Of a DNA stretch of 64,000 nucleotides, positions 25,322 to 34,024 are shown piece by piece. The stretch's first letter is position 1, and the number at the start of each line of letters is the position of its first letter. This DNA is from Herminiimonas sp. (GTDB taxonomy: Bacteria; Pseudomonadota; Gammaproteobacteria; Burkholderiales; Burkholderiaceae_D). The stretch is taken from the NCBI GenBank assembly GCA_028292665.1, contig JAQGLW010000195.1, positions 1 to 64,000 on the forward strand. Direction: 5' to 3'. Both the position numbers and the translations under genes were made by a program. The notes under the pieces were generated by a model, which had not been told where the DNA came from, did no database searches, and saw nothing but the letters and a program-made list of their open reading frames with translations.

Positions 25322-26032
25322 ATGCCGAACCCTCCCGTACTCGATCCCAACGCGCTGCTGCTGCCTCTGCACAATTACATAGTCGATGATCTTTCGAATA
25401 CCGACATCGCCGCCACCGCCGCGCTGGCCGCTGCAACATTGAACAAGCTGGCAGCGCCGATGCGAAAGATGCTGTCCGATGCCGGAGCACAGGCGGACTA
25501 TATAGCATCGCATTTTTTCCCTGACGCCGACGATCCGAGCACGCCGGGCAATCTGTTTTTCTGGCCCGCGGCGCGCCCCGGCGAACAGCACACATATGCA
25601 GATGTGGAGGATGCGGACTATTCGCTGCGCGCTTCGGTCTTTCTGTCGGAGCGAGACGATGCCGGCACCGTCTATCCCGCCGGCTTCAGCCTGTTGCTGA
25701 AGCTGCAGGAAAACGCGTGCGAACTGGCGAAGAAATTGCCGCCGGCGGTTTTTGAAAAACTCGAATTCCAGCTCAAGGGTTCGTCGCTCCCGGCAGGATT
25801 CGAATTTCTCGACGACAGCCAGCATCTGCCGGTGATGCCGAACATGCGGCGCCAGTTTCTCAAGGCGATCGATCGCGCGCATGCGGTCACCGCCAGAACA
25901 AAACGTCCGGAATTCGAGGCGGTGATGCTGCATTACATCTGGGACGAAACCGAGCCGGTGAAGGATTTCGGCGCCGTGTTGTCGACGCTGGCTGCGCTGT
26001 TTGCAGCAATCCACCGGCAGGCCGGGAACTAA
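25322..26032 (+). CDS. Hypothetical protein
   Basis: A 236-residue soluble, acidic protein that I do not recognise. It starts MPNPPVLDPNALLLPLHNYIV, has an Ala-rich helical part (about 28-45), a polar middle containing NLFFWPAARPGEQHTYADVEDADYS and a helical C-terminus. There is no signal peptide, membrane segment or known motif. Codon use is like that of its neighbours. ATG 25322 is preceded by GAGAAA; an in-frame start at 25271 would add 17 basic residues. It stands between the MFS gene and the convergent tag gene. Confidence 0.7.
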   Translation: MPNPPVLDPNALLLPLHNYIVDDLSNTDIAATAALAAATLNKLAAPMRKMLSDAGAQADYIASHFFPDADDPSTPGNLFFWPAARPGEQHTYADVEDADYSLRASVFLSERDDAGTVYPAGFSLLLKLQENACELAKKLPPAVFEKLEFQLKGSSLPAGFEFLDDSQHLPVMPNMRRQFLKAIDRAHAVTARTKRPEFEAVMLHYIWDETEPVKDFGAVLSTLAALFAAIHRQAGN

Positions 26033-26143
26033 GACGCTTCAAAGAGAGAGATTTTCTTTAGAAAATAGAACGACAGCTTCACGCGTTGCAAGTGCCGGAG
26101 CCGGGATCCGATCAAGCGCGGAAATGCAATCCGCTTGAATCGA

Positions 26144-26725
26144 TCAGGTATCTCGCGCGGCGATCGGCCGATGGAGAAAGCAATCTGCGCCATGGTCGTT
26201 GACGATGCCGATCGCCTGCATGTAAGCGTAGACGATGGTCGAGCCGACGAACTTGAAACCCCGTTTCGATAGGTCTTTGGAGATGCGGTCCGACAGCGGC
26301 GTTTTCGCCGGCCAGCCGCCATCCGCGGCCCACGCGCTCCGAAGCGGCGTGCCGTCGACATATGCCCACAGAAACGGGGCGAGACCGCCGGCCTCGTCGT
26401 GCAGCCGCAGATACGCCTGCGCATTCGAAATGGCCGCGGCAATCTTCAGGCGATTGCGCACGATGCCCGCATCGGCCAGCAGCCGCGCCACCTTGTCTGC
26501 ATCGTAGCGCGCAATTTTCGCGGCATCCCATCCGTCGAATGCGGCGCGATAGTTGTCGCGCTTGTTCAGGATCGTTTCCCAGCTCAATCCGGCCTGCGCG
26601 CCTTCCAGGTTGATCATTTCGAACAATCGCGTTTCGTCATGGCACGGCACGCCCCATTCGTGATCATGGTATGCGAGATAACGGGGATTGGCCGGATTGG
26701 CCCAGGCGCAGCGAACAGGCGTCAT
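26144..26725 (-). CDS. tag: DNA-3-methyladenine glycosylase I
   Basis: A 193-residue Tag enzyme, which removes 3-methyladenine from alkylated DNA as the first step of base excision repair. Family blocks: RCAWANPANPRYLAYHDHEWGVP at the start (including the zinc-site Cys), ETRLFEMINLEGAQAGLSWETILNKR with the catalytic-pocket Glu and Trp, and GFKFVGSTIVYAYMQAIGIVNDH with the C-terminal zinc ligands ending in CFLH. Length is close to the E. coli enzyme (187). All key parts look intact. Single gene; its start region adjoins the PilH-like regulator on the same strand. Confidence 0.93.
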   Translation of the reverse strand: MTPVRCAWANPANPRYLAYHDHEWGVPCHDETRLFEMINLEGAQAGLSWETILNKRDNYRAAFDGWDAAKIARYDADKVARLLADAGIVRNRLKIAAAISNAQAYLRLHDEAGGLAPFLWAYVDGTPLRSAWAADGGWPAKTPLSDRISKDLSKRGFKFVGSTIVYAYMQAIGIVNDHGADCFLHRPIAARDT

Positions 26726-26776
26726 CGCAGGAGTAAGTTGTCTTATTTGTCGTGTCGTGTCGTGTCGGCGTCCGGC

Positions 26777-27142
26777 TCAGGCCAGAGCGCTGATTTTTGC
26801 AAGCAGCGCCGCCGATTCGATCGGCTTGCTGATGAATTCCGTCGCGCCCTGGCGCAAGCCCCAGATGCGATCGGTTTCCATGTCCTTGCCGGTCAGGATC
26901 AGCACCGGAATATGTTTGGTAGCGTCGTCCCTGGTGATGGCGCGCGTCGCCTGAAAACCGTTTATTCCCGGCATGACCACGTCCATCAGCACCAGATCCG
27001 GCATTTCATCCCTGGCTTTTGTGATAGCCTCGTCGCCGGTCTCCGCCGTGATGACCTCATAACCGTTTTTGACGAGAACATCGACCAGGAAATAACGTAT
27101 GGTGGCAGAATCGTCGACGATAAGAATTTTTTTGATCGGCAT
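26777..27142 (-). CDS. Single-domain response regulator (CheY/PilH-like)
   Basis: A 121-residue stand-alone receiver. Acidic pocket DD at 10-11, phospho-acceptor Asp54 in LVLMDVVMPGINGFQATR, Thr84 in LILTGKD and Lys106 in FISKPIE. The text IVDDSATIRYFLVDVLVKNGYEVITAETGDEA is closest to the PilG/PilH regulators of type IV pilus twitching, but no pil/chp genes are nearby, so the pathway is uncertain. GGAAGCAATC precedes ATG. It is followed 51 bp later by tag on the same strand, without an obvious functional link. Confidence 0.85.
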   Translation of the reverse strand: MPIKKILIVDDSATIRYFLVDVLVKNGYEVITAETGDEAITKARDEMPDLVLMDVVMPGINGFQATRAITRDDATKHIPVLILTGKDMETDRIWGLRQGATEFISKPIESAALLAKISALA

Positions 27143-27240
27143 GATTGCTTCCTTTTACTGGTGGCGATGCAGGCCGGAAAATGCGTGCAACTTCAACAAA
27201 TTGCCATGACAGACAACATAATGACGCGGGTAATGCTAAA

Positions 27241-27267
27241 TTGCACGTTTTTCTTATGCACGTGCAA
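27241..27267. promoter_or_regulatory. Operator-like inverted repeat upstream of the PilH-like gene
   Basis: TTGCACGT (27241-27248) and ACGTGCAA (27260-27267) form a perfect 8-bp dyad with an 11-bp spacer. It lies ~100 bp upstream of the regulator gene and ~170 bp upstream of the divergent VF530 gene, in a 293-bp non-coding gap. Confidence 0.45.
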
Positions 27268-27435
27268 AGTTTGCGGAATCCGATGACAATCGATGGTGCC
27301 GATTCATGGCGTATCACGCCTCGGATGTGTTGGCGTCTTAACAAGGATGTTTGCCGCGCCGATTGACGGGCGCCGCGCCGCGCTGAACTGCATCGGCTTC
27401 CGAACCTCCAATGTTGATTATCACCATGCACAACC

Positions 27436-27663
27436 ATGACTGACCCGCAATCCGGCAATCCGCTTCACGGCATTACGCTGGAAAACATGTTGATCCGGCT
27501 GGTTGCACATTATGGTTGGGATGAAATGGGAAAAATCGTCAATATCCGATGTTTCCAGATCGACCCAGGCATCAAGTCCAGCCTGAAATTTTTAAGAAAA
27601 ACGCCTTGGGCCAGGCAGAAAGTGGAAGACCTGTATCTGCGCTATGTAAATGGTTCCCCATAA
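27436..27663 (+). CDS. VF530 family protein (DUF2132), putative DNA-binding
   Basis: A 75-residue protein that matches the VF530 family nearly end to end: [25 protein letters not shown], then [33 protein letters not shown]. The structure known for the Vibrio protein is a small helical fold thought to bind DNA; the cellular role is unknown. It precedes the NYN-domain gene by 25 bp on the same strand, so the two are probably cotranscribed, and the NYN gene overlaps a flavoprotein gene. The ribosome site is weak. Confidence 0.9.
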   Translation: MTDPQSGNPLHGITLENMLIRLVAHYGWDEMGKIVNIRCFQIDPGIKSSLKFLRKTPWARQKVEDLYLRYVNGSP

Positions 27664-27688
27664 ACACGAAAGACAAGAGGAATAACCG

Positions 27689-28522
27689 ATGGCCGGACAA
27701 CCTGAAATCACCAACATGGCATTGTTCTGCGATTTCGAAAATATTGCGCTCGGCGTACGCGATGCCAAATATGCGCAATTCGATATTCGCAGAGTGCTGG
27801 AGCGGCTGCTGCTGAAAGGCAGCATTGTCGTCAAAAAGGCTTATTGCGATTGGGATCGCTACAAGGATTTCAAGGCGACGATGCATGAAGCCGCCTTCGA
27901 ATTGATAGAGATTCCGCATGTGCGCCAGTCGGGCAAGAACTCGGCCGACATCCGCATGGTGGTCGATGCGCTCGACCTCTGCTATACCAAATCCCATGTC
28001 GATGCATTTGTCATCATCAGCGGCGATTCGGATTTTTCACCGCTGGTATCGAAGCTGCGGGAGAACAATAAATATGTCATCGGTATCGGCGTCAAGGATT
28101 CGACGTCGGATTTGTTGAGCGCCAATTGCGACGAATTCATTTTTTACGACGATCTGGTACGCGAGCAAAAGGCAAAAAGAAAACAGCCTGAAAAGAAAAC
28201 GCCGGCCAAAAGCGCTAAAGATGGCGCTGCCAAGGCGGCGCCGTCCAAGCCCGAAGACGACAGGCAACAGGAAGCGCTGGATTTCATTGTCGAGACCATC
28301 GAAGCGCTGATCGAAGAACGCGGCGAAGAAGAAAAAATGTGGGGCTCGAAGGTCAAGCAAACCATGAAGCGGCGCAGGCCGGGCTTTGCGGAATCTTCGT
28401 ACGGCTATCGCTCATTCAAGGAGCTGGTGGAGGACGCGCAAAGGCACAATCTGCTGACGATGGTGCGCGATGAAAAATCAGGGCAATACATGATACGGTT
28501 GCCGGCGACGGAAGAATTGTGA
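27689..28522 (+). CDS. NYN (PIN-like) nuclease domain protein with C-terminal LOTUS/OST-HTH-like domain
   Basis: A 277-residue protein. The NYN domain (about 8-160) has the acidic residues of PIN-fold RNases in FCDFENIALGV, SADIRMVVDAL and ISGDSDFSPLVSKLRE. A charged Lys/Glu/Pro linker (about 163-200) follows, then a helical domain (about 202-270) with GSKVKQTMKRRRPGFAESSYGYRSFKELVEDA, the OST-HTH/LOTUS pattern used in RNA binding. This is the LabA/NicB-type layout; members are thought to cut or bind RNA, but the substrate is unknown. CAAGAGGAATAACCG precedes ATG. Its stop overlaps the next gene's start (GTGA). Confidence 0.9.
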   Translation: MAGQPEITNMALFCDFENIALGVRDAKYAQFDIRRVLERLLLKGSIVVKKAYCDWDRYKDFKATMHEAAFELIEIPHVRQSGKNSADIRMVVDALDLCYTKSHVDAFVIISGDSDFSPLVSKLRENNKYVIGIGVKDSTSDLLSANCDEFIFYDDLVREQKAKRKQPEKKTPAKSAKDGAAKAAPSKPEDDRQQEALDFIVETIEALIEERGEEEKMWGSKVKQTMKRRRPGFAESSYGYRSFKELVEDAQRHNLLTMVRDEKSGQYMIRLPATEEL

Positions 28523-29784
28523 CCATCGGCTCGAATCCGGACATCCGCTCGGCGGCGGTCATCGGCGGCGGCCCGGGCGGCCTGATGGCGGCCGAAGCGT
28601 TGATCCGCGGCGGCGCGCGGGTCGATCTGTACGATGCGATGCCTTCGGTCGGGCGCAAGTTCCTGCTGGCGGGCAAAGGCGGCATGAACATCACGCACGC
28701 CGAACCGGACGAACCTTTTCTGTCACGCTACGGCGCGCGGCGCGCACAACTTGCGCCGCTGCTCGACGCCTTCGGTCCGCAGGCATTGCGCGATTGGGTG
28801 CATGGACTCGGCATCGATACTTTCGTCGGCTCGTCCGGCCGCGTATTCCCGACCGACATGAAAGCGGCGCCGCTGTTGCGCGCATGGCTGCACCGGTTGC
28901 GCGAAGCCGGCGTGCGTTTTCACATGCGCCATCGCTGGCTCGGCTGGAATGATTCGAATGGGGATCGCATGCTGCGCTTTGCCGCGCCGGACGGCGAGCA
29001 CTCGGTGCGTGCGGATGCCGTGGTGCTGGCGCTGGGCGGCGGCAGTTGGGCGCGGCTCGGGTCGGATGGCGCATGGGTGCCGCTGCTTGAGAAACAAGGC
29101 GTCGCAATCAGCGCGCTGCGGCCGGCAAACTGCGGCTTCGATGTCGGCTGGAGCGAACATTTCCGCGCACGCTTCGCCGGGCATCCGGTAAAGCCGGTGG
29201 TGGCAAGTTTCACCGATTCGGCAGGACGCATGTATCGGCGGCAAGGCGAATTCGTGGTGACTGCCAGCGGCGTCGAAGGGAGCCTGATCTATGCATTGTC
29301 GGCGCCGTTGCGCGACGAAATCGCCGCTGCCGGGAGCGCAGTCATGCAGCTCGATCTCGCGCCCGGCAAAACCCTGCAGCGCGTAATCGATGAAGTGGCG
29401 CATCCGCGCGGTTCGCGCTCGATGGCCAGCCATCTGCAAAGCCGGGTCGCCATTGCCGGCGTCAAGACCGGGCTGCTGCGGGAAGTTGTGCCGGCCCGGG
29501 ACTTTGCCGATCCGGCGCGTCTTGCCGGGGCGATCAAGGCGCTGCCGCTGCGGCTGGCCGCAACGCGTCCGATCGACGAAGCGATCAGCAGTGCCGGCGG
29601 TGTCGCATTCGAATCGCTCGATGAGCGCCTGATGCTGCAGTCAATGCCGGGCGTGTTCTGTGCCGGTGAAATGCTGGACTGGGAAGCGCCGACCGGCGGT
29701 TATTTGCTGACCGCGTGTTTCGCGAGCGGACGTCGTGCGGGGCTGGAAGCATTGGCGTGGCTGAAGGCGGAGAATCGGATGTAG
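28519..29784 (+). CDS. TIGR03862 family flavoprotein (HI0933/BaiN-like)
   Basis: A 421-residue FAD protein. The dinucleotide fold AAVIGGGPGGLMAAEALIRGGA is followed by the hallmark GRKFLLAGKGGMNITHAE of the HI0933/BaiN family; LALGGGSWARLGSDG and a C-terminal FAD contact, FCAGEMLDWEAPTGGYLLTACFASG, complete it. Function of the TIGR03862 group is unproven, though related proteins are flavin-dependent reductases. The start GTG 28519 overlaps the TGA of the NYN gene (GTGA), indicating translational coupling in a VF530-NYN-flavoprotein operon. A few bases after its stop there is only a small dyad around the stop codon. Confidence 0.88.
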   Translation: MTIGSNPDIRSAAVIGGGPGGLMAAEALIRGGARVDLYDAMPSVGRKFLLAGKGGMNITHAEPDEPFLSRYGARRAQLAPLLDAFGPQALRDWVHGLGIDTFVGSSGRVFPTDMKAAPLLRAWLHRLREAGVRFHMRHRWLGWNDSNGDRMLRFAAPDGEHSVRADAVVLALGGGSWARLGSDGAWVPLLEKQGVAISALRPANCGFDVGWSEHFRARFAGHPVKPVVASFTDSAGRMYRRQGEFVVTASGVEGSLIYALSAPLRDEIAAAGSAVMQLDLAPGKTLQRVIDEVAHPRGSRSMASHLQSRVAIAGVKTGLLREVVPARDFADPARLAGAIKALPLRLAATRPIDEAISSAGGVAFESLDERLMLQSMPGVFCAGEMLDWEAPTGGYLLTACFASGRRAGLEALAWLKAENRM

Positions 29785-29864
29785 CATCCGCTGTGCGTAT
29801 CAACATGACGGCAGCTTGCCAGAGACGCGGACGATGCTTTTAAATAAATATTCAAGCTGCCGCA

Positions 29865-30170
29865 TCAAGCCTGCAACCCTCCAACAACCTGCTGCAGTTT
29901 CACTTCATACCTGGCCGCGTGTTGGTCGAGCGCCATGTGCTGTGCGGCAAAATAAAGCTCCTTCCAGAATTGCAGTTCATCCGCATAACCGGAATGCATC
30001 TCGCCGATGCGTTCCAGCGATTCCAGCGCCAGCTGAAACTCGCCGTGATGCAGGCGCTCCCGGTATTGCTCTTCCCAATCGGAACAGGACGGCAAATGGA
30101 TCGGCAAATAGTAACGCGCCGCGGCGAGAAACCGCAGCGACTGCTTTGCATCCTGAGGCCAGCGGCGCAT
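29865..30170 (-). CDS. Hypothetical protein downstream of folE
   Basis: A 101-residue mostly helical protein: MRRWPQDAKQSLRFLAAARY at the N-terminus, then repeated amphipathic helices with Glu, Gln and His. I do not recognise a family. The open frame extends far upstream antisense inside folE, but the sensible start is ATG 30170, after the folE stop (30203). A 32-bp gap on the same strand makes it the second gene of a folE unit. No signal or membrane part. Confidence 0.65.
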   Translation of the reverse strand: MRRWPQDAKQSLRFLAAARYYLPIHLPSCSDWEEQYRERLHHGEFQLALESLERIGEMHSGYADELQFWKELYFAAQHMALDQHAARYEVKLQQVVGGLQA

Positions 30171-30202
30171 GAGATTGTCGCGGATCGATGACCGACGCGC
30201 TT

Positions 30203-30769
30203 TTACGATTCGCGCGCCAGCGCAAGGAATTCCGTGCGCAATGCGAGATTGGGCTGCAGCTCGCCCAGCATTGCCGATGTCACGGTCTCTTCGCCCGGCG
30301 TGCGGATGCCGCGGCTTTCCATGCACATGTGGCGGCAGCGAATCACGACACCGGCCGCCTTCGGCTCCAAGTGCGTCATCAACGCATTCGCAATCTGGCT
30401 GGTAAGCCTTTCCTGCACTTGCAGCCGTTTGGAAAAGCAGTCGACCAGGCGCGTCAGTTTCGACAAGCCCACGATTCTGCCGTTGGGCAAATAGCCGATG
30501 GTGGCTTTGCCGAAGAACGGCGCCAAATGATGTTCGCAATGGCTGTACACCGGAATGCCGCGCACGACGATCAGTTCGTTGTATTCTTCCGCGCCGTCTT
30601 CGAATGCCTTGAGCAATTCGGCCGGATCCTGGTCATAGCCGGAGGTCCAGTGCTTCCACGCCTTGGACACCCGCATCGGCGTTTCCAGCAAACCCGAGCG
30701 GTCGGGATCCTCGCCCAGGCTTGCCAGAAGCCGGCGCCAGTCCTGCTCGGTAAATGGTTTTTCAGCCAT
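30203..30769 (-). CDS. folE: GTP cyclohydrolase I
   Basis: A 188-residue type IA GTP cyclohydrolase, which converts GTP to 7,8-dihydroneopterin triphosphate at the entry to folate (and queuosine precursor) synthesis. The zinc and catalytic block VYSHCEHHLAPFFGKATIGY, followed by LPNGRIVGLSKLTRLVDCFSKRLQVQERLT, is complete, and the third zinc ligand is in VIRCRHMCMESRG. Length is normal (E. coli 222 has a longer N-terminus). First gene of a two-gene unit with a small unknown protein. Confidence 0.95.
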   Translation of the reverse strand: MAEKPFTEQDWRRLLASLGEDPDRSGLLETPMRVSKAWKHWTSGYDQDPAELLKAFEDGAEEYNELIVVRGIPVYSHCEHHLAPFFGKATIGYLPNGRIVGLSKLTRLVDCFSKRLQVQERLTSQIANALMTHLEPKAAGVVIRCRHMCMESRGIRTPGEETVTSAMLGELQPNLALRTEFLALARES

Positions 30770-30980
30770 GCATGCTCTTTCTATTGCAACCGGGTTGAGT
30801 AATTATGCTCGTATATCGAGCGGCGCTTGCCAATGCTACCTCAGTTTTAAAGCGCGCGATTGGCGCATTGCGGCGGCCGGCGGATAACGAGGCTTCAGGC
30901 AGCATCCGAAAGAATTCGGCATAATGCAACATGACTGGATAACGTCGCCCCATCCGGTTTTCGACCTCAGGAGAAAACAA

Positions 30981-31955
30981 ATGATCTGCACCCGTCTGCT
31001 GCGCGCCGGCGCAATGGCTGTTCTTGCCGTCACCGCGGCCGGCTTTCTCGGCACCACCGCTGCTTATGCCGCGGCGCCGCTCGTCAAGACATCGGCGCCC
31101 GGCTATTACCGCATGATGCTCGGCAACTTCGAAATCACGGCGCTGTCGGACGGCACCGTGGCTCTGCCGGTCGACAAATTATTGACCAACATCACGCCTG
31201 CCAAGGTAGACAAGGCGCTGGCCAGGTCCTATCTGAAGAGCCCGCTGGAAACATCCGTGAACGGCTACCTTGTCAACACCGGCGCCAAGCTGATTCTGGT
31301 CGACACCGGCGCCGCCGGCCTGTTCGGCCCCACGCTCGGCAACCTGCTCGCCAATCTCAAGGCCGCCGGATACCAGCCGGAGCAGGTCGATGAAATCTAC
31401 ATCACCCACATGCACCCCGATCATGTGGGCGGACTGATGGCCGGCGACAAGCCTGCCTTCCCCAACGCGATCGTGCGTGCCGACAAGCACGACGCCGATT
31501 TCTGGCTGAGCCAGGAGAATATGGACAAGGCGCCTGCCGATGCGAAAAAATCTTTTCAGGGAGCGATGGCTTCGCTGAACCCTTATGTGAAGGCCGGAAA
31601 ATTCAAGCCGTTTGAAGGCGACACCGAACTTGCGCCCGGCATCCGATCTGTAGCCAGCCGCGGACACACTGCCGGCCACAACGCTTTTGCAGTGGAAAGC
31701 AAGGGGCAGAAACTTGTGCTCTGGGGCGACATCGTGCATGTGGCCGCGGTGCAGTTCGATAATCCCGCCGTCGCCATCCAGTTCGACTCCGACACCAAGT
31801 CCGCTGTCGCGGCACGCAAAAAGGCATACGCCGATGCCGCCAGGGAAGGCTACCTTGTTGCGGGCGCCCACCTGTCGTTTCCCGGCATCGGTCATGTACG
31901 CTCCGAAGGCAAAGGCTACGTCTGGATACCGGTAAACTATACACCGGTGCGTTGA
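30981..31955 (+). CDS. Exported metallo-beta-lactamase fold hydrolase
   Basis: A 324-residue MBL-fold protein with a clear Sec signal peptide (Lys/Arg, then hydrophobic residues to the AAYAAAP cleavage region, about 1-30). The dinuclear metal site is in ITHMHPDHVGG; a further His lies in GHTAGHNAF, Asp in LWGDIVHV and the last His in AGAHLSFPG. The layout resembles the methyl parathion hydrolase/periplasmic MBL group; the substrate could be an ester, lactone or thioester and is not known. CAGGAGAAAACAA fixes ATG 30981; an in-frame start at 30924 would destroy the signal peptide. It ends at a long hairpin terminator shared with the convergent hemerythrin gene. Confidence 0.88.
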   Translation: MICTRLLRAGAMAVLAVTAAGFLGTTAAYAAAPLVKTSAPGYYRMMLGNFEITALSDGTVALPVDKLLTNITPAKVDKALARSYLKSPLETSVNGYLVNTGAKLILVDTGAAGLFGPTLGNLLANLKAAGYQPEQVDEIYITHMHPDHVGGLMAGDKPAFPNAIVRADKHDADFWLSQENMDKAPADAKKSFQGAMASLNPYVKAGKFKPFEGDTELAPGIRSVASRGHTAGHNAFAVESKGQKLVLWGDIVHVAAVQFDNPAVAIQFDSDTKSAVAARKKAYADAAREGYLVAGAHLSFPGIGHVRSEGKGYVWIPVNYTPVR

Positions 31956-31972
31956 ACTGACGCTTCAGCTTG

Positions 31973-32008
31973 CAATGACAAAGGGCCGCTTGCGGCCCTT
32001 TGTCATTG
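31973..32008. terminator. Bidirectional terminator between MBL and hemerythrin genes
   Basis: A perfect 17-bp stem CAATGACAAAGGGCCGC (31973-31989) with a two-base turn TT and its complement at 31992-32008. The lower part is A/T-rich on both sides (AAAG/CTTT), so it can act in both directions between convergent genes. Confidence 0.75.
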
Positions 32009-32068
32009 TCGCCATGCGGGCGGTTCATGCGGACAACCCTGTCGCAACGAACCGCTCGCGCGATGAAC

Positions 32069-32596
32069 TCAAGCCCGTGCCGATGAACTTCCGGAACGCG
32101 GCTGCTTCCCGTTTCCACTCATGACCCGGGTTTGTTTTGTTTCTTTCAGTGCAGCGATTTGCTCTCCCAGCGCTTCCAGATCGAGCTTCGTCTTCCTTGC
32201 TTTCGGAAACATTTCCTTCTCTTCCTCTTCAACGTGATGATCGATGTATTCGCCGAGTACGGTCACCTTGGCGTCGTACATCGGATCGGAAGAATCCATC
32301 GATTGAATCTGTTCGATCAGATCCTTGGCGCCGGCATGCTCCACTTCGGCTTCATTGAGCATGTCGTCGTCCTTGATTGCCTTGCGCGCCGCAGGATAGA
32401 ACACTTCTTCCTCGACCTCCGCATGAACGGTCAGCTCGGCGCAGATTTGGTCAACCAGCGCTTCTTTATCGGCAACGTCGCCTTTATCCTTCATTTTTTC
32501 AAAATCCTTGAAAAGCTTTTTCACATTTTTGTGGTCGTCAGTGAGGATCGATATCGCATCGGTCCGGTTTGCGGCGGCATGCTTGGCGGTAGTCAT
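32069..32596 (-). CDS. Hemerythrin domain-containing protein
   Basis: A 175-residue protein with a hemerythrin HHE domain (about 12-140). The iron ligands are visible as His in ILTDDHKNVKKLF, His and Glu in ELTVHAEVEEEVFYP, and His/Glu in VEHAGAKDLI and YIDHHVEEEEKEMFP. The C-terminal tail (about 150-175) is basic and Ser-rich. Such stand-alone bacterial hemerythrins bind a di-iron centre and are linked to oxygen, nitric oxide or oxidative-stress handling; no partner domain is present. It converges on the MBL gene and shares a spacer with the YeaQ-type gene. Confidence 0.88.
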   Translation of the reverse strand: MTTAKHAAANRTDAISILTDDHKNVKKLFKDFEKMKDKGDVADKEALVDQICAELTVHAEVEEEVFYPAARKAIKDDDMLNEAEVEHAGAKDLIEQIQSMDSSDPMYDAKVTVLGEYIDHHVEEEEKEMFPKARKTKLDLEALGEQIAALKETKQTRVMSGNGKQPRSGSSSARA

Positions 32597-32652
32597 TTAA
32601 TTTCCAATCCTGAAAAGGTGAATAGTGAGCCGGATACGAATTCCGGATGACA

Positions 32653-32688
32653 TCATGGCTTGCCGACGTTTTTACCGGCAAGCCATGA
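32653..32688. repeat. 13-bp inverted repeat between the YeaQ-type and hemerythrin genes
   Basis: TCATGGCTTGCCG (32653-32665) and CGGCAAGCCATGA (32676-32688), loop 10 nt. On the minus strand it follows the YeaQ-type stop by ~30 bp; lacking a T-run it is a possible weak terminator. Confidence 0.45.
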
Positions 32689-32718
32689 CAGGCCTGCTAG
32701 AAGAGATCGAGCGGCGCA

Positions 32719-32994
32719 TTACCGCACTTGCCCGCGGCGAAACAGATTGACCACCATGAGCAGTATCAACGCACCCAGAAACGATACGAATAATGAAACG
32801 ATGCTGAAATCATTCTGGTTAATGGTGCCGGTGCCGAACAGCGGCGCAAGCAGCCATCCGCCGAGGAATGCGCCCACGATGCCCACTACGATATTCAATA
32901 GCATGCCTTGCTGCGCATCGGTTTTCATCACGATGCTTGCAAGCCAGCCGATGACGCCGCCAACAATGATCCAGACAAGAAAGTTCATATTCAT
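32719..32994 (-). CDS. GlsB/YeaQ/YmgE family stress-response membrane protein
   Basis: A 91-residue, three-helix inner-membrane protein of the transglycosylase-associated family. VWIIVGGVIGWLASIVMKT forms helix 1, NIVVGIVGAFLGGWLLAPLFG helix 2 and SLFVSFLGALILLMVVNLFRRG helix 3; the G-rich IVGAFLGG repeat is characteristic. E. coli YeaQ and YmgE respond to general stress, but their role is unknown. Single gene next to the hemerythrin gene on the same strand; GGAGATGAATATGAA precedes the start. Confidence 0.9.
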   Translation of the reverse strand: MNMNFLVWIIVGGVIGWLASIVMKTDAQQGMLLNIVVGIVGAFLGGWLLAPLFGTGTINQNDFSIVSLFVSFLGALILLMVVNLFRRGQVR

Positions 32995-33244
32995 CTCCTA
33001 TATCGACAAGGGCATAAAGCGTATGCCTATGCAGCGCAGGTTAGCAGCGGGATTGCCTGCCTGCTATCGGACACTTGCTCAATGCGGTGTAGGAAAAGGC
33101 GAGGAAGAAACAACGGCGAATTCCGGACGGCAAGGATTTTTATCGAGGATATTGCGCTGAAACAATCGGCCTTCCGTGCCGGCTTCCTTATCCAGAACTT
33201 TGCTTCATCAAAGCTGTCATCGATTAAATTGGAGACGATAATCG

Positions 33245-34024
33245 ATGGCTGCGCAATTACAACAGAAATGGCCGCAGCAATTATGGATCGTGCGTCATGG
33301 GCAAAGTGCCGGTAATGTCGCGCGCGACGAGGCGGAAACAGCCGGCTTGTCGCTGATCGATATTGCAGCGCGCGACGTCGATGTGCCGTTGTCGCCGCTC
33401 GGCGAACAGCAGGCGCATGCGCTCGGACGATGGTTCCGCGAAATGCCCGAGTCGCAACGGCCGACGGTTATCCTGTCTTCGCCTTATGTGCGGGCGCGCG
33501 CCACCGCGCAATGCATACTCGATGACGCCGGCGTCGATCGCGACTCGGCAACGGTTATCGCCGATGAGCGTTTGCGCGAAAAGGAGTTCGGCATTCTCGA
33601 CCGTCTGACCAGGTTTGGCGTTCATCAGAAATATCCCGAGCTGAGCGAACAACGCAGCCATGTCGGCAAATTCTATTTTCGTCCGCCCGGCGGCGAAAGC
33701 TGGTGCGACGTGATTCTGCGGCTGCGCAGCGTGCTCGATACCATCATCCGCGAATATCGCGGCGAGCGTGTGCTGATCGTCGCGCACCAGGTTATCGTCA
33801 ATTGCTTTCGCTATCTGCTCGAACGCATGGACGAACACCAGATTCTTGCGCTCGACCGCGCCGGCGACATACCGAACTGTTCGGTCACATCTTATGAATT
33901 CGATGCGGCCCTCGGCAAGCACGGCAAGCTGGCGCCGCGTCTGATCAATTTTGTTGCGCCTCTGCAGGAAGCCGGTGCGCCGATCACGGCGGAACCGGAC
34001 GCGCACGCCGCGCCCAAATCATGA
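33245..34024 (+). CDS. Histidine phosphatase family protein
   Basis: A 259-residue branch-1 histidine phosphatase (phosphoglycerate mutase-like). The catalytic RHG box is WIVRHGQSAGN; SSPYVRARATAQ, ERLREKEFGILD (with the acid Glu) and the second histidine in LIVAHQVIVNC follow. It lacks the extra loops of true glycolytic mutases, so it is probably a broad or regulatory phosphatase. GGAG lies about 12 nt before ATG. The stop overlaps the next gene's start (ATGA), so it is coupled to the NAD(P)HX dehydratase gene; a link between the two activities is not established. Confidence 0.88.
   Translation: MAAQLQQKWPQQLWIVRHGQSAGNVARDEAETAGLSLIDIAARDVDVPLSPLGEQQAHALGRWFREMPESQRPTVILSSPYVRARATAQCILDDAGVDRDSATVIADERLREKEFGILDRLTRFGVHQKYPELSEQRSHVGKFYFRPPGGESWCDVILRLRSVLDTIIREYRGERVLIVAHQVIVNCFRYLLERMDEHQILALDRAGDIPNCSVTSYEFDAALGKHGKLAPRLINFVAPLQEAGAPITAEPDAHAAPKS

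Noticed and set aside
26745-26772. Short tandem CGTGT repeats upstream of tag
   Set aside because: Only about three to four units; no sign of function or phase variation in a coding frame.
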